The notes below the pieces were generated by a model. The model saw nothing but the letters and a program-made list of their open reading frames with translations, did no database searches and was not told where the DNA came from. A stretch of DNA of 64,000 nucleotides, taken from the NCBI GenBank assembly GCA_934692625.1, contig CAKUUC010000003.1, positions 1 to 64,000 on the forward strand, given 5' to 3'. Made by a program: the position numbers and the translations under genes. The DNA comes from an uncultured Candidatus Melainabacteria bacterium. Lineage in GTDB: Bacteria > Cyanobacteriota > Vampirovibrionia > Gastranaerophilales > Gastranaerophilaceae. Shown in pieces: positions 60,813 to 64,000 of this stretch (its first letter is position 1; each line of letters starts with the position of its first letter).

Positions 60813-62186
60813 TTATTTTTTCTCAACTACAGTACCGTCTTTTGTATCTTTTAGAACAATACCGATATTATCTAGTGCAATACGAATTTTATCGGCAATA
60901 TCCCAATTTTTCTCTGCTCTTGCCTGTTTTCTCAACTCTAGAATTTCATCCATTGAGCAGAATGTTTTTTCTAGCGCTACTGAAACTTTTTCAACAGCCA
61001 TTGCCAAATCTTCATCTGTCAATGAGGATTTTTCAAATGTAAAACCAAGAACAGAACCCAATTTGTACAAAATTGTATAAGCGTTTGGTTCACCTTTGTT
61101 AGCCTTTGTTGCTAAATCAAACAATACAGCCAACGCTTTTGACGTGTTCAAATCTTCGTCCATTGCATCTACAAATGCTTTATATTCATCTGTTGATGTA
61201 ATATCCAAGTTTTCATTTATCGGAGTTTGTTTTGCATTGACAAGTCTTTTTGCACCTGCCTGAGCCGCTGATAACGCTTCGTCTGAAAATTCAACCGGCA
61301 TTCTGTAGTGATTTGTCAAAATGAACAATCTCAAAGTATTTGCATCGTAATTTTTCAACATATCATCAATAGTCAAGAAATTACCTAAAGATTTTGACAT
61401 TTTTTCTTTATTTATAGTTACAAAACCGTTGTGTAACCAGTAGTTTACAAACTTACAGCCGTTTGCACATTCAGATTGTGCAATCTCGTTTTCATGATGC
61501 GGAAAAATCAAATCTGCACCACCTGCGTGGATATCAATAGTTTTACCCAAGTATTTTCTACTCATTGCAGAGCATTCAATGTGCCACCCCGGACGACCTA
61601 CACCCCAAGGTGATTTGTAGCCAAATTTTTCATCTTTTTTCCACAATGCAAAATCAAGCGGATCTTCTTTTAATTCACCAACTTCAATTCTTGCACCACT
61701 TTCCAACTTATCAATAGGTTGTTTTGAAAGGTAACCGTATTTCGGGAATTTTTTGACTCTGAAATATACATCGCCACCGGATTCATAAGCATAGCCTTTT
61801 TCTATCAAATCTTTGACAATAGAAATCATTTCGCCCAAAGTTTTTGTTGCAAAAGGCTCAATATCCGGTTTCAAAGTATTCAAAGCCTTCATAGAATTCT
61901 CAAATTGTTTATACCAATATTGAGAAACTTCGGTTGGTGTTTTGCCTTCTTTTTCTGCCTTTTTAAGAATTTTATCATCAACATCTGTTACATTACGGCA
62001 ATATGTAACATCATATCCTTTAAATTTTAAATATCTATATAATACATCCCACGTAATATAGCATCTTGCATGCCCCAAATGCGCATAATCATAAACAGTT
62101 GGACCGCAAACATACATTTTAACCTTGTTTTCTTCTATAGGTTTAAACTCTTCTATTGTATTACTGTAAGAATTAAATAATTTCAT
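60813..62186 (-). CDS. cysS: Cysteinyl-tRNA synthetase
   Basis: Class I aminoacyl-tRNA synthetase. 457 residues, normal. Zinc/Cys-binding C27 is in 'YVCGPTVYDYAHLGHAR', which also contains the HIGH-type signature (H-L-G-H), and KMSKS is intact in 'KEKMSKSLGNF'. 'PGWHIECSAMSRKYLG' and 'GGADLIFPHHENEIAQSE' are strict CysRS motifs. GAGGG precedes the ATG. Confidence 0.97.
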   Translation of the reverse strand: MKLFNSYSNTIEEFKPIEENKVKMYVCGPTVYDYAHLGHARCYITWDVLYRYLKFKGYDVTYCRNVTDVDDKILKKAEKEGKTPTEVSQYWYKQFENSMKALNTLKPDIEPFATKTLGEMISIVKDLIEKGYAYESGGDVYFRVKKFPKYGYLSKQPIDKLESGARIEVGELKEDPLDFALWKKDEKFGYKSPWGVGRPGWHIECSAMSRKYLGKTIDIHAGGADLIFPHHENEIAQSECANGCKFVNYWLHNGFVTINKEKMSKSLGNFLTIDDMLKNYDANTLRLFILTNHYRMPVEFSDEALSAAQAGAKRLVNAKQTPINENLDITSTDEYKAFVDAMDEDLNTSKALAVLFDLATKANKGEPNAYTILYKLGSVLGFTFEKSSLTDEDLAMAVEKVSVALEKTFCSMDEILELRKQARAEKNWDIADKIRIALDNIGIVLKDTKDGTVVEKK

Positions 62187-62350
62187 AAAATACCCTCATT
62201 TCCATATCGTTAATTATACACTAAAAACAATAGTTTCAAGGTTAATTTTCACAAGTTTTATAGTTACAAAAATTAATATTTAAAATTAATTTAGCAATTA
62301 TAACAAATATATATACTTTATATAAATGTGAGAGAATACAGGAGAATATT

Positions 62351-62767
62351 ATGACAGAAAAATTATCCAATGTTACACTAAGTTACACGACAAAAACAGG
62401 AGAACACAAAACAAAAACCATAAAAGTCGAACAAGGTTTGGTTATTAATTTTAATAACAAAAATGGCGAATATGAAAACTCTTATTCAGTAAACAAAAAA
62501 GGGCAAGTTGTGGCAAAATATGGTCCAAACAACCGCAGTTATGTTGTAAAACAAATCGAAACAACCGAAGCCGAGATAAACAGGTTGACTAGAATTGAAC
62601 AAAACAATAAAGACGGCGGCTTAACTCAAAAAGACTTTGACACAGAAGAAGCAAAAAGAGTCAAAAGCGTTGTTGCTGAACAAATGAAAAACGGCAAAGT
62701 TCCTTTTTCAACCAAACACCCAATATTGGCAAAAATTCTACCAAAATTTGTTCAAGATTTATTTTAA
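62351..62767 (+). CDS. Unknown soluble protein
   Basis: 138 residues, ACAGGAG before the ATG. N-terminal half of beta strands ('NVTLSYTTKTGEHKTKTIKV', 'VNKKGQVVAKYGPNN'), then a charged helix and a short hydrophobic end ('HPILAKILPKFVQDLF'). No signal peptide or membrane helix. It is convergent with the M14 gene, overlapping its 3' end by 4 bp. I recognise no family. Confidence 0.7.
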   Translation: MTEKLSNVTLSYTTKTGEHKTKTIKVEQGLVINFNNKNGEYENSYSVNKKGQVVAKYGPNNRSYVVKQIETTEAEINRLTRIEQNNKDGGLTQKDFDTEEAKRVKSVVAEQMKNGKVPFSTKHPILAKILPKFVQDLF

Positions 62768-63501
62768 AAATCATCTAACAATTCAAAAATTTCAAACATC
62801 GGTTGAATTAAATTTTCAACCGGTGTTTCTTCGTCTAATTCCAACGTAATTGTCGGAATATTACGTTCTACACCGCAATAAGTTCCAAAACTTCCGGGAG
62901 TTGGATAGCCAATACTACCTTCAGCCGGATAACCGATAATTTTTGAAATTTCTTGTGCTATTTCTTTTGCCGGCCCGTCATAATTTACAACCTTATACGG
63001 AGCATGAAGTGTCAAAATACAACTTGGAGAATATTTTTCTATAACGTTTATGACAAATTGAGTTTCGATTTCACTGGCAGGTGCAACTCCGCCAAAATAA
63101 TCACTTGTACAGTCATCGCAAGTCGCATTTTCTCCCTTATTTTGTCCCCAATTTTTGGTCGGAAAATTTCGGTTCAAATCAACACCGTTTGAATTTGTAC
63201 GCTTACCAAGTTGCATACCATCAGGATTTAAACACGGAATAAAAAGAAGATTTCGACAACTGTCCTTTTCTCCCTCCTTCGAAATCAAAGATTTCAAAGT
63301 ATTATCGCAAAATTTATCTAAACTTTCGAGGGGGAGTATAGCATTTGAATTCTGAAATTTTATATATTCATCAATCAGGATTTTTCCTTGAGGTTCATCA
63401 CCATGAAAAACTCCAATTACCAAAACTCCGTTCCCAACAGGATTACCAATTAGTTCTATATCATTGCCAAGCGTTGTTTTCGCTTGTTCCAAAATCTCCA
63501 T
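62764..63501 (-). CDS. M14-family zinc carboxypeptidase / murein peptide amidase-like
   Basis: 245 residues. Zinc ligands H-x-x-E in 'GVFHGDEPQG', then 'IPCLNPDGMQLGKRTNSNGV' followed by 'DLNRNFPTKNWG' (Arg/Asn substrate pocket), a third-ligand His in 'LTLHAPYKVV', and catalytic Glu in 'TITLELDEETP'. This set matches the MpaA-type murein tripeptide amidases, which cut gamma-D-Glu-diaminopimelate. No signal peptide, consistent with cytoplasmic recycling of wall peptides. GGAG before the ATG; ftsY lies 11 bp upstream. Confidence 0.88.
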   Translation of the reverse strand: MEILEQAKTTLGNDIELIGNPVGNGVLVIGVFHGDEPQGKILIDEYIKFQNSNAILPLESLDKFCDNTLKSLISKEGEKDSCRNLLFIPCLNPDGMQLGKRTNSNGVDLNRNFPTKNWGQNKGENATCDDCTSDYFGGVAPASEIETQFVINVIEKYSPSCILTLHAPYKVVNYDGPAKEIAQEISKIIGYPAEGSIGYPTPGSFGTYCGVERNIPTITLELDEETPVENLIQPMFEIFELLDDF

Positions 63502-63512
63502 AAATACTCCAA

Positions 63513-64000
63513 TTATTCAAAAATTGCATCTATAAAATCATCAGGATTGAACGGCTTCAAATCTTCCATTTTTTCGCCAACCCCAACCAATTTAACCGGC
63601 AATTTCATTTCTCTTGCAATTGCAATAATTATTGCACCTTTTGAACTACCGTCTAACTTTGTTAACGCTACAGAAGTCAAATTCACAGCCTGAGAAAAAA
63701 CTTTTGCTTGTTGCAAACCGTTTTGCCCTGTATTGGCATCAATTACCAAAATACTTTCTCTCAAGGCATCAGGTGCTTGTTTATCAATTACAGTTTTAAT
63801 TTTGGAAAGCTCTTCCATCAAATTGAATTTATTCTGTAAACGACCTGCTGTATCTACCAAAATCACATCATAATTTTCATTTTTTGCCTTTTGAATTGCT
63901 TCATATACAACAGATGCCGGATCCGCTTTATCTCGGCGCACAATATCAGCACCTGCTCTAACAGACCAAATATTCAATTGCTCTTCCGCTGCCGCTCTAA
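63513..64000 (-). CDS. ftsY: Signal recognition particle receptor FtsY (C-terminal part, runs off the window)
   Basis: Only the last 160 or so residues are in the window; the frame is open to the right edge, where it reads into 'RAAAEEQLNIWSVRAGADIV', typical of FtsY. GTPase NG-domain motifs follow: 'DVILVDTAGRLQNKFNLMEE' (G3), 'LTKLDGSSKGA' (G4) and 'KLVGVGEKMEDLKPFNPDDF' (closing motif). FtsY docks SRP-ribosome complexes to the membrane. Confidence 0.95.
   Translation of the reverse strand, partial: RAAAEEQLNIWSVRAGADIVRRDKADPASVVYEAIQKAKNENYDVILVDTAGRLQNKFNLMEELSKIKTVIDKQAPDALRESILVIDANTGQNGLQQAKVFSQAVNLTSVALTKLDGSSKGAIIIAIAREMKLPVKLVGVGEKMEDLKPFNPDDFIDAIFE

Overview
The window looks like a chromosomal segment of a low-GC, non-photosynthetic cyanobacterial relative (Vampirovibrionia/Melainabacteria, most likely a gut Gastranaerophilales-type genome). 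The inference rests on a Ycf23/DUF561 gene typical of cyanobacteria and plastids, genes for a Gram-negative envelope (lpxB, lpxI, an LptD-like protein, MlaE, a porin), a three-SLH-domain protein of the kind that ties the outer membrane to the wall in cyanobacteria, several short prepilin-like proteins, and strongly A/T-biased codon use. Most genes are ordinary housekeeping or envelope genes; none of this was confirmed by database search.

Layout. 0-2.5 kb: a truncated lipid-kinase remnant, an unknown membrane-anchored protein bracketed by inverted repeats, and tRNA-Ser. 2.6-9.9 kb: mlaE, an HtrA-like protease without PDZ, ycf23, tRNA-Arg, an unusual subtilase, a PLP amino-acid decarboxylase and a porin-like barrel. 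9.9-19.9 kb: a compact minus-strand cluster of tailed-phage genes (small and large terminase, portal, scaffold-like protein, major capsid, two podovirus-like tail proteins, amidase, GNAT protein, LuxR-type HTH protein) with no integrase, repressor or replication gene. It may be a domesticated phage or gene-transfer-agent-like particle, and it is the most interesting region. 20-25.6 kb: hybrid histidine kinase, dxr, CheY-like regulator and a GspE/PilB-like ATPase. 25.6-30.7 kb: SLH protein, a 47-residue protein, surE, and a prepilin-like gene inside a repeat-rich block.

31-36 kb: the conserved pgpH-ybeY-dgkA group and a YtxH/DUF948 small membrane protein cluster. 36-38.5 kb: murT (no gatD beside it), pdxJ and a zinc-binding small protein. 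38.7-41.3 kb: XRE regulator, frameshifted prepilin-like gene, and an anti-sigma / ECF sigma / LTXXQ-protein operon. 41.4-47.7 kb: an envelope operon with an M23 peptidase, LptD-like protein, class II aldolase, lpxI and lpxB. 47.7-57.4 kb: unknown coiled-coil membrane protein, dGTPase, Xer recombinase, BioD-like, FliA/WhiG-type sigma, OmpA-like protein, M16 pseudo-peptidase, comM and small membrane proteins. 57.4-64 kb: murJ, SpoIID-like protein, cysS, an unknown protein, an M14 peptidase and the C-terminal part of ftsY, which runs off the right edge.

Non-coding structure is rich. Two families of interspersed repeats lie between genes at 29-40 kb. Two unrelated genes share a near-identical promoter followed by tandem pentanucleotides at the predicted transcript start. 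Several genes lack a Shine-Dalgarno sequence and have a -10-like hexamer exactly 6-7 bases before the ATG, which points to leaderless transcripts.
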